Below are positions 12,345 to 24,900 of a stretch of DNA of 64,000 nt, one piece after another (position 1 is the first letter of the stretch; every line of letters begins with the position of its first letter). The stretch spans positions 9,003,704 through 9,067,703 of the forward strand of contig NC_088304.1 in assembly GCF_032854445.1 (NCBI RefSeq). Reading direction: 5' to 3'. A model generated the notes under the pieces. That model was given only the letters and a program-made list of their open reading frames with translations. It was not told the DNA's origin and did not search any database. The position numbers and the translations under genes were made by a program. This DNA comes from Liolophura sinensis (taxonomy: Eukaryota > Mollusca > Polyplacophora > Chitonida > Chitonidae).

Positions 12345-15300
12345 ATGGATAACCACTTGTCTTCAACAGGAAGTGGTCAACGCAAGCCAAAAATGGACAG
12401 ATCGTACTCATTCAGTAGACGCAGGTGTCATAAATCGTTTGAATTTCATCCTGTTTCTGACTTCAAAGGATATATCAGACAGTATCGGGAGAAGCACACT
12501 CAAGCCGTTGTATCTGAGCGCAAAGAGCAACATACAGCCTACTCCAAATTTGGCTCCCTCGAACGTGCCTTGGCGCCCTGGTAACGTCATTTTCTTGGTA
12601 TAATTATTGATTTATTGATAAACTTGTTGACTTTGTAGGCAAGCTGGCCTGCATAGTTCGTGAGATTTATAGTCATAACGAGTAGTATATAAACACCATC
12701 AAATAGACGTGGCAAGTTGTTTCGCTCCGCTATGAGTTTACATGTTACACTATTTTTTTGCATTACGTTTCACCCTTTCACCTTTCCACTGTACAATTCT
12801 GCCTAAGTGCTTAGAATCAAAAGCGCCGTGAACACTGACCAAATAAATGTATTATTTCAGCTCTGTTGCCCAGGTAACTGATTTATCATCATTGTTGTCG
12901 ACGAAGGAGTCTTGCTTTCATGAAAGCACAGGTAAATAATACCGTAATATTTATTTCCAGCGGATATATGCCGTGGCAAGTAATCAAGCCAATTGTATGC
13001 CAGAAAAAGCTGACCGTAGGGTAAGGGAACCTTTGCAGTAGATGTAGTGGACCGGATGTGGGACAAATGTTTTGACTGTTTTCGGAGGTATTGTATAAGT
13101 ATTTACTTATTTGATAAAGAGTATTTCGTTTTAGTTGTTCCGTGTCAAATTATCAAATTAGAACTATATTCTCAGTGTTCGTCGCACAAATGTCAAAAGA
13201 GACATTACTAAGCAGGGAGAACGGCAAGTGCTCTGTGAATTACTAATCAATGAATGGGAAAACATCAGCCAGAACAATAACCAGCTGATCTTGTTTTCAT
13301 TGTACGTAACAAGATTTTGTAACTGAAATGTATACAAATGTTACATTTACTGTGGTCGTTTTGAAACCTTGAAGTACTGAGTATCACAAGGACATGAACT
13401 TGAACTATTACGTTAACCATCTGTGAGGTCCAAAGGTTGTTTTATCTCCTTCAAATGTCAAAGGTTTAGAAATTTCTTTCAGTGGACTACCTTTTAAGTT
13501 CAATTACACTGAATTTTATGAATCGGTTTACCAATTTTTTTTCTTGTTGTAATCGAATGGAACGTTTTGAAATGCCCTTCACGTCAAAGGAAGAATATAA
13601 ACGACGAGGTATTCTAACTCACATAAAATATGAACCTATCTATCTTCTGCACTAAGGTTTTTAATACTAAAAACGAACCCTGTTGGAACTGGATAAGTAG
13701 GGATCATAATATTTTGGATATTAACATGGTTAGGCATATAATACGGTAAATAAACTGCGCAATTCCCCATATGCTGATTATGGTCTTCAAAACATGGAAA
13801 ATTACCGATGTCAACACTCCAGCCGAATTCCTTGTTCGATCGTGAGCATAGAAATACGGCAATATTCAAAATCATCCCGAACTCCGACAGTTAAAGCGTT
13901 CCTTAAAAACATATTAGAATACTTTGAAGGAAATATTTTTAGTTTATGGTATAATCATATTTAAATACTGAAGGACAACCACCTATTTGGTGTGTTAAAT
14001 GTGACGAATACAAAGGGCAACAAAATAATGTAAACCATGAATATTTTGGAAGTGGGGTTTTAAACAAACCTGAACGACAATATCCACTTTTTCTGACGTG
14101 GTAACTATATAAAATAACTTTTAATCTTGACTTATTACGACACCACTGGAAAGACTATGTTAAAGATATAACAAACATGATGTTGCGCCCAAGTACATAT
14201 GGCGAAAAAAGACAATACAATGTTTGCGTTACGTCCGCTGCATGCTCTCCAGAAATAATTGGAATCTGACTGGTTAAAACTGATGACATGACGGCCTTTT
14301 CGATTTCCTGAATGTGAGTTAGCTTAAAGAAGAAAACATGAAAATGAAAAATATCAAATGAAAGAGCGTGGAAAGTTATTTTCAAATGTGGTATTTAATA
14401 TTGTTTTCAATTTTTTCGTTGAAGACTCGAAAATATTTTTATATGGTGTGTATTTTGAACCATCTCTTGTTATTTATCCTCGATGCATAATAATGTTCTA
14501 AAACGAATGTGAAGCATGTGTAATAAATTTGCTAACAAACTCATTTGAACGTAAAGTTGTTGTTTATTCTCAAACACATCCAATTATGATAATATTTATG
14601 AACATATTAAAAATATAAATGTGACTTGTGGCTTAGTGGTGTCTGTTAAGAATATCTGGCTTTACCTCAGAACATGGGTTTTTCATACATTGAGAGCAGA
14701 TTTATAACATGTGTCTAACATTGTAATTATTTTTTTCTTTTCCAGTCTGAAATCGTCTCAAGATCAGGCAGTTCCGTTGATGACCGATACAGAACCAGGC
14801 TCCGGAATCAAAGAAAATGAAGTGTCGCTTGAATTCAGCCGCAAGACTGTTTTCAGAAAGTACGGATGCAGCAAAGGATTATCAGTGTTCAGAAAAAGCG
14901 TAGACTTGTCTCCACTTAAAATGTCTCTCTCATCAAAACAAGCTTTCAATTCTGTTACATCCGTAGCCTTAATGAAACGCGACGATATCGTTAAACAGCC
15001 GTCCAATATGCCATCACCCACGGGGAAATATTTGAATTTAGAAGTTCCTAAAGACGGAATACACTTTAAACTGAGAAAGGCCAATAGAAGGGACACACCA
15101 ATGTCAGTAGAGAAACTGTTTCTTGACTACCGGAAGAGGAATTGTGGGACAGGGACTTGCGACAAAGGCGAAATGAGTAAATCTGAGAATGTAAGCCAGG
15201 AATCAAATACTGACCGTCCTCAGCTGCAGAAAGACGCGCACATTAATAGTCGGGCGAAACCTAAAAATCCGAAAGGATCTTCTGACGACTATTTAAATTC

Positions 15301-15619
15301 TCTGTACCTAGGCTTCTGTCTGAACCAGCTATCATCGTCCCCCAGTTCATTGAGTAACGCCGAGTGGGGAGAGGTGAAAAGCAATATGGCGGCCTACCAG
15401 TTGACAGGTCGTCAGTTTAGAGGCAAACCTTTGATACCGCGCACTGAACCGGAAACGCTAACGACGTCTAACGCACATCCGGTGGCTACAAAGTTGTACA
15501 ACACACCACATGGCGTCAGCCCTCGGGTAGAAAATGTGAAGTTAGGGATACAAGGAAGCAACCTTAAATGCGGATACCAGACAGCGAACACCTTGGGTAT
15601 ATTTGACATGCCAGTGTGA
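12345..15619 (+). CDS. Two-exon gene, unrecognised polar protein (~369 aa)
   Basis: Exon 1 is 12345-12580: ATG followed by 78 codons and 2 bases, ending at donor CTG|GTAACG. Exon 2 is 14746-15619, behind an excellent acceptor (TTATTTTTTTCTTTTCCAG). It starts with 1 base, so the join is in phase and makes a Cys codon. The protein begins MDNHLSSTGSGQRKP, is rich in Ser, Lys and Arg, and has no signal peptide, transmembrane segment or domain I recognise. Segments such as SVEKLFLDYRKRN and DDYLNSLYLGFCLNQL look structured; the rest looks disordered. An ATTAAA at about 15677 could serve polyadenylation. Further small exons in the 2.2-kb intron cannot be excluded. Function unknown. Confidence 0.6.
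14746..15619 (+). CDS. Terminal exon of the two-exon gene
   Basis: Open for 290 codons from the acceptor to TGA at 15617-15619, and much longer than chance in this AT-rich DNA. Both the polypyrimidine acceptor and the length make this the best-supported part of the gene. The C-terminus ends LGIFDMPV. Confidence 0.75.
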
Positions 15620-15893
15620 AAATCGGCATCTCCTTACAAATACAAAAGACGACGGGTCGAACATGTAGCTCGCCGATTAAAACACCTATATGTTATTCGG
15701 TATGTTTCGTTTTAATCCCTACCTGTGATTTGAAATTTTCGACGCCCACGTGCAAGAGCACTTTTTTTGCTTGATCTCAATGTCAATGTCAAGAAGCAGG
15801 TCAGGTTTGTTCTGATTGCATGTCTGTAGTTTCCTTCCAGAAATGTAGTTATGAGGTGTGTTGTATATCAGCTGAAGATTTTATAAGGATGCT

Positions 15894-16166
15894 TCATTCA
15901 ATCATGGGGCCTCCGTGGCTCAGTCGGTTAGCGCGCTAGCGCAGCGTAGTGACCCAGAAGCCTCTCACCAATGCGGTCGCTGTGAGTTCAAGATCAGCTC
16001 ATGCTGGCTTCCTCTCCGGCCGTACGTGGGAAGGTCTGCCAGCAACCTGCGGATGGTCGTGGGTTTCCACCCACCATAATGCTGGCCGCCGTCGTATAAG
16101 TGAAATATTCTTGAGTACGGCGTAAAACACCAATCAAAAAAAAAAAAAAAAAAATCATTCAATCAT
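15894..16166 (+). mobile_element. Full-length tRNA-derived SINE (family A) with target-site duplication
   Basis: The SINE body is 15906-16154. The head is tRNA-like (TGGCTCAGTCGGTTAGCGCG, A box; GTGAGTTCAAGATC, B-box-like), followed by the family body and the TTGAGTACGGCGTAAAACAC tail ending in poly-A. A perfect 12-bp duplication TCATTCAATCAT flanks it at 15894-15905 and 16155-16166, which proves insertion by target-primed reverse transcription and suggests a fairly recent event. Confidence 0.95.
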
Positions 16167-16344
16167 AGTATAGGTCTGCCATTAGATGTGTATAGAAGTT
16201 TCCTGTCATGTCCATTTCCTACGATCCTAACCTTCTTGATCAGCCATTTATCATCGTTCTCACAATATTCAGTCATATTACGACGAAGGCTCATTACGTG
16301 TGTGTAGATAGGCCTATACTGTGCCTTCTTGTGGCAGCTAGGCG

Positions 16345-16425
16345 AGTCCATTTCACAAAAGGGACGTCACCACTGAAGTATCATGCCGAAGACACCAGGC
16401 ATGACACCCCAGCCCGTCCTGTTTT
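16345..16425 (-). mobile_element. Second SINE family (E), 3' fragment
   Basis: The minus strand reads GGGTGTCATGCCTGGTGTCT and TCGGCATGATACTTCAGTGG, matching the body of the element at 54527-54795. A family-B tail (ACCAAGCGAGGCAGCAA) follows at about 16446, so this is a composite of repeat fragments. Confidence 0.65.
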
Positions 16426-16529
16426 CTTGAAAATATATGTCACAGAGGTGAGTACCAAGCGAGGCAGCAATAAACCCCATTTTAAAGTGTTCGACCCACG
16501 TTTGATTTCAGGTCTCCCCACTTTGAAGC

Positions 16530-16790
16530 GGACGCTCCAACCATCATGCCTGGAATATTCATTGTCTGCCCGGCATCATTGAAAACTGATGACCGCTTCT
16601 CTCTTGTGTGTTACCTGCTTTATTTCTTATTTGTATAATTTCTTACATACCTTTGTCTTCGCGAGTTAGTGTTAAACCTTGTTGTGGAAATGGATCTTGC
16701 GATTATCGACTTGGAACGCCCTTTACGGACTACGAATTGTATAGGAATGTCGGACTTGACTCTTATATTTGTAACAGTGCATCGGTTCAA
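16530..16790. repeat. Dispersed repeat family D, copy 1
   Basis: Shares CTGCTTTATT, TTTCTTACATA, CATTATCGGCTTGGAACGCC-like and TAGGAATGTCG-like segments in the same order with 43045-43255. Non-coding, class unknown. Confidence 0.55.
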
Positions 16791-17039
16791 AAAGCTTTGG
16801 TGAGAGAGGTTACTCGGTCATTGCGCTGAACTGGCACCCTTACTACTCCGCCATGGAGGCCTCTGGTTTTCTCTTTAAGTACAGTAAATAAATATTGTTT
16901 TCCAAAATGGTCACTTCCACAAATTATACTGAATAAAGATATAAACACAACACCCAATATTATTGCGTTATCAAATTCCTTTCAACACCGTTTTTCAGGG
17001 GGCATAAAATGGACTCTTAGCAATACATTTCCATAACTG

Positions 17040-17990
17040 TTGGAAACGGACAACCGACGGTTACGCTGGGCAGGTTAGGAAACGGGTGGGGCCAGTTTGG
17101 GAAATTCCACACTTCAGTACATTGTATGTCCACCATTTGCCTGCGGCGCTGCTAAACATCGTCGACATATAGACCTGATGCGACAGTCAATTGTGACTTG
17201 CGGAATGTTTCCCCACTCCTATGTGAGGGCAAAAAGCAACTGCGCGATGTTACCCGGAACTGGAAGTCGCCGACAAACACGACGGTTGAGATTATCCCAC
17301 AAGTATTCAGTTGGGGACAGATCAGGTAAATACACTGGCTAGCTGAGCGCTTCAACGTTTTCGACCTGTAGAAAATGGGAACGGGCATTATCGTGCTGAA
17401 ATGTTACCCCATAGCGCCGGACAATATAGAGTCCATTGGGCGATGGCCATGATTTATACCCGCCCACAAAAGTACGCCACCACTACCGTATTGCACCCTA
17501 CGCCCGACGGCGGCGTCGGTATATATATGCCGCGATCGTGCCAAAAACATGAATGTTAACCCAGTCGCGCCGATTCTGGCGTCGCACAGGAGTAAGGTGT
17601 ATGGAGTGATTCGCTTCTCTGAGGCGATTCGGAACCGTTTGACCGAAAACCCAGTTATTGTGGAGGCCGGCTGTTTCAATAGCTTTGGCAGTGGCTGGCC
17701 TGAAACGGTCGCGGAGGCGAATATGGCGGTTGCTACACGCGGTCAGCGGGCATGCGGGCGATTAGCTGTCTTGCCGAATTCTTCACGACGTCTTCTGAGG
17801 CGACTAATCGTTGACACATTAATGTCAAGCACTCTGGTGACAGCTCTAAGGGCTGATGGCGTTGCTTTTGTGGTTTGTATGGCATCATGCCTTTTGACAG
17901 AACTTGTACGATACAAGTGGCCTTTTGAACAACTGAGGGTAGGGTTTGCCAGGGGCGACCTTACAGATAACTGAACATTACAGATAGGAC
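17040..17990 (-). mobile_element. Tc1/mariner-type transposon with pseudogenised transposase
   Basis: On the minus strand the pieces run in the Tc1 order: an N-terminal helix-turn-helix-like ISRLRRR segment (about 17780-17840), RHIRLRDRFRPATA (about 17690-17740), YGSGGVLLWAGI (about 17460-17500), HDNARSHFL (about 17370-17400) and the C-terminal DLSPTEYLWDNLNRRV (about 17280-17330). At least three stops or frameshifts interrupt the frame. The sister copy at 11120 is more damaged. I did not establish terminal inverted repeats. Confidence 0.85.
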
Positions 17991-18008
17991 CACACTTGTC
18001 TGACTGGT

Positions 18009-18747
18009 TGTTATGTGAACAACTGCCGTTAGCTTCTAAATTTAGCTTGCCACTGTTTACATATTCAGTTCAGGGCCTGCTGCCTGCCTCTGCCTGTTCC
18101 AGAATACGCTCAATTCGGGGCCTGTTTGTTTACAACAAGTGTTCAAGAATTTTCTTATTCTAGAAAATTCCACCAGTCTATATAAGACCTTTGAAAGTAG
18201 GTCAAAAGAGGAGAAAGGAGAATTATTGAGAGTTTTGGATACTTTCGCTGTGTGTTACTTTAGTAGGCCTTTTGTGCTGAATTTTGGTGTCTTTATAGCC
18301 TCAGACTTTGTTATATCATATCTCCACCGAGCACTTGTTCAGTCTGAACTTGTATATTTAATTTGTGCTCTTGTGTACATAGTGCTTATTAGTACACGGA
18401 CCGTGTCTGTGGAATTTTGTGTATATTTCGTCATACACTCAGTTATACTGTGGATTTTCCCTCTTATGAATATTGCCTCTGTGCATTTATGCCTGTGTGG
18501 TTTTCAGCATTGTGGAATATATGCGTCCGTTTGGACTTGACAGTATTTGAAAGTATTACTTTAGTATTTGTATAGATATTGCTATCCTTTCTTGTTAAAC
18601 TTAAGTACTTTAGTATTTGTATAAGTCTTACCTTTTCTTGTAAAACCTAATAAATTGTTGAAAAATAAAATCTGCTGGTTTTGGTTACTTTTTGTGCGGC
18701 TAAACTGCCGTGTATTTCGAACAAGCCATCTCTTTATAATACAAACA
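18009..18747 (+). mobile_element. LTR-like repeat, copy 1 (possible solo LTR)
   Basis: About 740 bases starting TGTTATGTGAACAACTGCCG and ending TACAAACA. The reverse complement lies at 35957-36675. TG...CA ends, a TATATAAGACC box (about 18179) and an AATAAA near 18650 fit an LTR with promoter and polyadenylation signal. I see no matching 5-bp target duplication, no internal retroelement genes and no partner in the same orientation, so this stays tentative. Short open frames inside are not credible genes. Confidence 0.55.
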
Positions 18748-21700
18748 GTTTGGGTCGTGACAAAATCTATGCGTCGAAAAAGACATTTGTGTCCCAGCCG
18801 TCAACCAATAAGGACGTTCTAGGTCAATAATCGTAAGGTCGATTCCCAAAACCGACGTATAATATAAAATAGGACGGAAAAACATAAGTCTGTTTCTCGA
18901 TCGGACTTAGCAAGACGAGTATTTTGCTTATCTGAGCAAACTTGTTTTCAGCGATGTAAGCGGTCGCGTGGAGCTCTCTCTTGAATAAAGGAAAAAATGG
19001 TCCGGCGAAAATAAACAAACTCGTCGTCTGCTTTCCGCAGGCGATTTTTGTGGATGTAAATGGATGTCGTACCACACTGCTCATCCACAAAAAGTTAAGC
19101 GGACGGCCAACTGAACTGCAGCCGAGGAGGAAATTCTTGTTGCAGAAGTGGAAACATGAGCATCGGGAATAGAGGGGAAGTGGCATCGGCCAGGCAGTGT
19201 TGAAAGCGGTGTTAGTAAGTACCAGAAACTTGCTGCTTGATCTACCCTTGGTGCTTCCATAAACAGGTAACTTCTTCGCAAGATCTGAATTGCTATTAAA
19301 TAAAGGTTTTATTGTAGTAACAGTATAAGACGGATCATAAAATTAAACAAAACACAGTGATTGGAAATTGAACACATCAAGTTTATTTACATAAAGTTAC
19401 ACCCTCTCAAAAATATGAATAGTTTGGTTGAAAGGATCTAGATATACTTACAGTTTGACTGTAGAATGCGCTTAAGGCCATTATTATGAGCCAGAACCCA
19501 TGCCATTCACCCAGGAATAAAATAGTTTAATCCATAAGAAAAAAACATATTCATCGTCATCAAACACCTCCGGTAGAGAATGAGATGTCGCTGTTACACA
19601 GCATATAGTTGATTCCAAATGGTAATCTACACGGAAGGCAAATAACAACACCGACACTGATAAAGAGTTCCCCATGAAGGAGTGAAGCAGATATGAAAGA
19701 CCCACACTTCGAGAGTTCGGTTTTTCTGTTGATAAAATCCCCACAATACTTCATCAAATCAAGTACTCATCTTCTCCAACATAGCTTTTGCGTTTGTTTG
19801 TATGAAAACGGCTAACGATACACATAAATATCAAGCAACTAAGCCCACTCCCCTCAATCTATACGACCATGCCAGCAGCCTCCGTGAGGCGTGGGACATG
19901 AGCAGCCCTATTTATAACCTTTGCAACATAGTTATTTTTAGAAACCCAAGATGTGGATCAATAAACTCTGGGTTATTCCCGCCGAAAGGTTTTCAATGCT
20001 GTCCGTGCTTGCACGTTCAGTCCTCGGCATATGGCTGTACAGAAACTAAACGCACGAGACACTCCAAGACAAGTTTATGTCTTCGAACACAGTTCGTCAG
20101 CTAAACTTTCTCACCTAGCATTTTAATGAACTTACACATACAGGACTCAGTGGATATATAGGTTCAGATTGCTTTGCACATAAACCCAGTCTGTAGGCCT
20201 AGTTTGCAATGCATGAAACAAAAATTAGTCTAGGAACGCAGTCTTACATTTCATATATACATAGGCTAACAGTCCGTGATCATCTGAAATTATATTATAT
20301 AAAGAAATAGCATTATACTACATACATACACATTATAACTTCAAATTACCTATTTCATTTATTTCATATCAGTACTTGTTTGATCATCCTGCATGTAATT
20401 TTGCCTTTTTAGAGCCTTTTGTAAAACCTTTTACTTTGGTCACCGGACAAGGGCATACATCGAATTTGTCCTGTAGCCCGGGTCTAATGTATAGCCATAT
20501 ATTTCGGTTTAAAATCATAAGTTGCATGTCAAATCAAGATTTTTTAATTTATATATTTTAAAAATTGTCATGGACGTACGTCTATTCACCCTGCACTCCA
20601 TGACACCTCCACCCTCGTTAAGAGAAGTCAGTCTAAGAATTCCCAGTTGAACACAGAGGCCTTTCGTCTGGAGTGCGAGGCAAACATTATTCGAGTCCAC
20701 TATTCGGAGGAATAATTTGCTTTGTGTGGTCCTCGTACTCAAGAAGAAGCTCCTCTGTAAGCAACAGGGCATTCTACATGATCAACAGAGTTGAAATATT
20801 TCCATTTTCACTGATGAGCTTCATAAAGTACATGCAGAGTATTGTGGTAACTCCGGCAAAAGATACAAGGCGAAGCACGATTCCATATGTCGATTTTATT
20901 TAAACCGTTTTTGAGAATAAATGAAATTGTACAGGATAGCATATTTTATTTAAACCATTTTCAAGAGTAAATGGAATTTTACATGATAGCATATTTTCCT
21001 AATCTTTTTAAGTTTTAATATAGAACTTATTTTAATACATAGCTTACACATTGCCCTGGTGCAGTATATGTTCTACTCTTTCTGAAATACATCTTTTAAA
21101 CTCAGGTCGCAATTAACTTTTTTATATGATTTTGGTCAAGCAACGCACTGAAGGTTCACATAAAACGGTTTAGTTTCATGTGAAACGGAAACAATATCAC
21201 TCATACAAAGCAAAGCCCACTGGTTTTTTGGGCAAGTAAATGGTAGACATATAAACATTCTTATATTCCAGTATTATACTTATTCACAGTCAAAAAGACC
21301 CTTATTTGTTTCCTTTCTTTGATAAGATAAATTATACATTCAGGATTAGTAGACACTGTCCTAAAAAGTACAAACAGGGAATGTATAAATATGCATAATT
21401 ATATATTTGCTATAAAGAGTGCATCACAAGTAAGTTCCCTCCAGAACAATGTTTGACATTTACTAAGATATTTGCCCAATCGTTATGAAATTTTGCACAC
21501 AGCATATCAGTAATGAACTCAACACACTGTAGCAAGGATTACCCCATAGATACAGATGTGCTCCAATGAGCATGCGCAAACGCATTATCTGTCAGATTTT
21601 GAAAATTTTAACTGATCTATTCATTTATTACAAGATCAGTGTTCAGCTGATTCGCCCATTTAGCAAAAAATTAATATTCGTACTCATCCATTCGTTTAGC

Positions 21701-21762
21701 ACAAAGTCAGTGTTCAACGGATACATCTGTAAAATACAATAATCAAACTTCAACTTATCTAT
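18748..21762. other. No confident gene; some exon-like frames
   Basis: Low-complexity AT-rich DNA downstream of the minus-strand TIR gene. A minus-strand frame at 19560-19757 (contains HGELFISVGVVICLPCRL) and a plus-strand frame at 18981-19172 (basic, ends LLQKWKHEHRE) look somewhat protein-like but lack clear splice borders. An AATAAA on the minus strand near 21626 could end the TIR gene transcript. Confidence 0.4.
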
Positions 21763-21942
21763 TCATTGATTCTCAAAATTCTGGTACAGCTGGCAGAGAC
21801 ACATCTTGTCCTGTTTTGTGCGATGACGTAAAATAGACTTTGACACAGGCAAAGTTCCCCAGTCTACAAAGGCGGGGGCAAATCTTTGCACCAGTGAATC
21901 CATGATGTCTGCAGCACTCTTCTCACAATCGACTTTGCCTTT
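21763..21942 (-). CDS. Exon F: C-terminal exon of the TMEM268-like part
   Basis: Acceptor ATCTCGTTTCAG|AAAGGC, phase 0, then 59 codons to TGA at 21765-21763. Key residues are SLVQRF, WGTLPVSK, RHRTKQDKMCLCQLYQ. The LP, RH and CLCQ spacing is what I recall from the TMEM268 C-terminus. The frame continues upstream to 22086 in the unspliced DNA, so an earlier start of the exon cannot be fully ruled out. Confidence 0.55.
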   Translation of the reverse strand, partial: KGKVDCEKSAADIMDSLVQRFAPAFVDWGTLPVSKSILRHRTKQDKMCLCQLYQNFENQ

Positions 21943-24900
21943 CTGAAACGAGATGTTGGATACTAAACATAGAAATTTCTCTCTTACATTTCTGTTGATG
22001 AAACTGTAGGACATTCCGGCTTGAATATCCACAATATAAATGACTTCAGCATGGATAATAAAACCAGAGCAGACTGACAGTTTCATAATCTATGAAACCT
22101 CACCTCTTGTCAATTTAGGGTTTTATTCTAAATGCATGAAAATGTATAAATACTAGCAACTTACACGCCCCGTCCCGGCCGTACGTGGGAAGGTCTCCCA
22201 GCAACCTGCGGATGGTCACGGGTTTCCCCCGGGCTCCGCCCGTTTTCCACTCACCATAATGCTGGCCGCCATCGTATAAGTGAAATATTCTTGAGTACGG
22301 CGTAAAACACCAATCAAACAAATCAATAAATACACGCCCCGTAGCAGATCAGCTTAAACAGAATTAGGTAAAAAAAAATAACTAGCAATGATAACTGCAC
22401 TTTTTAGACGTCACCTGTCCACAAATTACTCAAAATGCCGTATTGTCAACACACTTAACACACAACCACCCAAAAATAAAGCAAAGGTCTACAGGACTCT
22501 TAGCCCACCTGGAGAATACTGTAGGTTATAAGACCATAATGTAAAAGGCTACACTATGGACTGAGACAACGGGGTTGTGACAATAGTGTGTGTGTGACAA
22601 ATGGTCTCACTTAACAGGTAAAATCTGGCCTCTTGTCAAATTACCCAGGGATTTATAATAATTGTTCATGTAAATGTTTAAATAGGGACAACTTCAAATC
22701 TACTAGCAACTTGCGGATGATCGTGGGTTTTCCCGGGCTTTGCCCGGTTTCCTCCCACCATGATGCTGGCTGGCGCCGTATACGTGAAATATTCTTGAGT
22801 ACGGCGTAATACACCAATCAAATCAATAAATATGTATAAACCCTATTACGATGGCCTACGCAGAATTAGATCAAAAAAGGGCAGGGATGTACTTCTTGCC
22901 ATTATTGACACAAAACCAACCACCTTCTGCAAGTTGCTGCCAAGCCTTGTCAGGTCCGATTTTAGAGGAAGCCAGATTTTGTTAGTTGAGAGTGCTTTCC
23001 TGGGGGAATTTCCTTCTTAATAAAAAAGATGATCACGTGAGCCAAAATCATCGCCACATATTTGATGTCTAGTTAGGGAGGTGTAAGCTATAACGACGTA
23101 TCGTGTTTACGAGGATTACGAGCTCAAATCCTATAATTGTATATTTTTTTTAGCGATTAACATGAATTAATGGTGGGGGGGGGGGATAATTTGAACCCCC
23201 CAAGAAAGTCTCTTTTTTGGCATTTTTTAAATATTTTGTCAAGTTATATATTGAATAAGTTTAAGTATATTTCAGTAAATCTATATGGATGATATAAGGT
23301 ATTCTTCTTAGCTTATTACGATTTACTTCAACTGACAGCATATCGACTCAAAATTCTGAGTAATTCAATGGAGCTAATTCGACTCAGAAAACTGAGTCAT
23401 ATACCCATGTCCGCTGACTCATGAACAGCTCCATCAGCTTCATATGTTACATAACAACCTCAACTGCACACCGGGGAAGCCTTTGAGTGATTTCCCAGAA
23501 GAACATTATCCTATGCACTTAAAGGGACATATTGCCGAAAGAAATTCGGATTTTTTGAGTTGGTTCAGCTAAATGCAAAAACGACTCCTAAGTCGACGCC
23601 ATAGCCCTGAATTTTTCAAAATTTGTAAATTAAGAGAATACAAAGGGAAATCCGTCACCTAAGTAAACTGCCCACCCGACGAGATAACATGCAAATAAGG
23701 TAAAACAATGCAACGTTCGCCCGTGGATCGCACCTTTAAACATTATAGCATTTGAAAGTGAATTATACCAAACCAAATGCAACCTTTTTATCCATCGACC
23801 AGGTGTTAAAAAGTATTCGTAACAAACATCATTTACATTACAAGGCGAGGTAACCCAATCCAAATAGTCAAGCTTCGGCCAAATGTGTAAATATATCGAC
23901 TGAGTGGATGTATGCAACATTCGATTGTCCACTCATAGACATGTCAGTAGACATCTGGAAGACGTTTGAAATAGTACCACATTTTTGGCCGTTGGCCATA
24001 CGCCTCTTTAACAGCACAGTAGGCTGATAGTTAGCAACGAATGCCTATACCTTCATGTACTGAGAAGTACGGTGTACAATTTAACAATAAACTACAATCC
24101 CTCATACGCACTTTAACTAAATACCTGTTGAGTGTCGACATTTTCCGCGTCACCATTGTTTCGGGAGTTGCCTTTCGGAACATCGTCTTCAGTCGAGCAG
24201 CGTTTTTCGTATTTCGTTTTTAACAGACTCATAATGAAGTTCTGCAAAATAAACATTATCGTCGTCACACAAAGTCAAGGAAAGTGTATTTTTCTCTTCA
24301 GCAGAAAAGGGTAATCCAGTATTGCAAATCTAAATTGCCATCATAAATCCAAAAGCATATAAATAAGAAAGTCTTCTTTGCTCACTTCATTACTGTGTGA
24401 TTTGTTTCTGCAGTTACTCTTAAGTTGTTATTTCATTTAGACATCAGTGGTCAAATTCCAGTATTTCTACAGTATGCTACCTTATACTGATGTCATTTAC
24501 TTGCTAATTTAAAACAATCGTCCATAAATTGCCTACAACGTTTCATATAGTTAGAGACGTACAGCACGTAAGGTAAAACAGGAGCAGCAAAGACAGTGTG
24601 ATAGCTGACAAACAGACAGAGGTAACAGGTGAAATGCTGACACGTGTCAAGTTACCTCAGTTAGAGTTTTATTCTAACTTCATGTAAATGCTTAAGTAGA
24701 AACTTACTCTTCCCCAGGCACCATGGTACCATGATTAAACAGAACCTTTAAACCCTTTACCACTACATGTATTGACCTCTCCAGATACGAGCTGACACGC
24801 CTACTGATTTTAAGGCAACATACTAATCTTCTGCGAAGTAGGGTCGTTCTTTACGTGTCCCTCATTCTAAAGGATTTATCGTCAGGTCCCGGGCCATATT

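Noticed and set aside
18139-18540. 133-codon hydrophobic frame
   Set aside because: It lies inside the LTR-like repeat, is broken in the second copy at 35957-36675, and resembles no retroelement protein.
22880-23010. Minus-strand frame KALSTNKIWLPLKSDLTRLG as the missing exon between E and F
   Set aside because: The only good acceptor puts it in the wrong phase, and the flanks look like family-C repeat.
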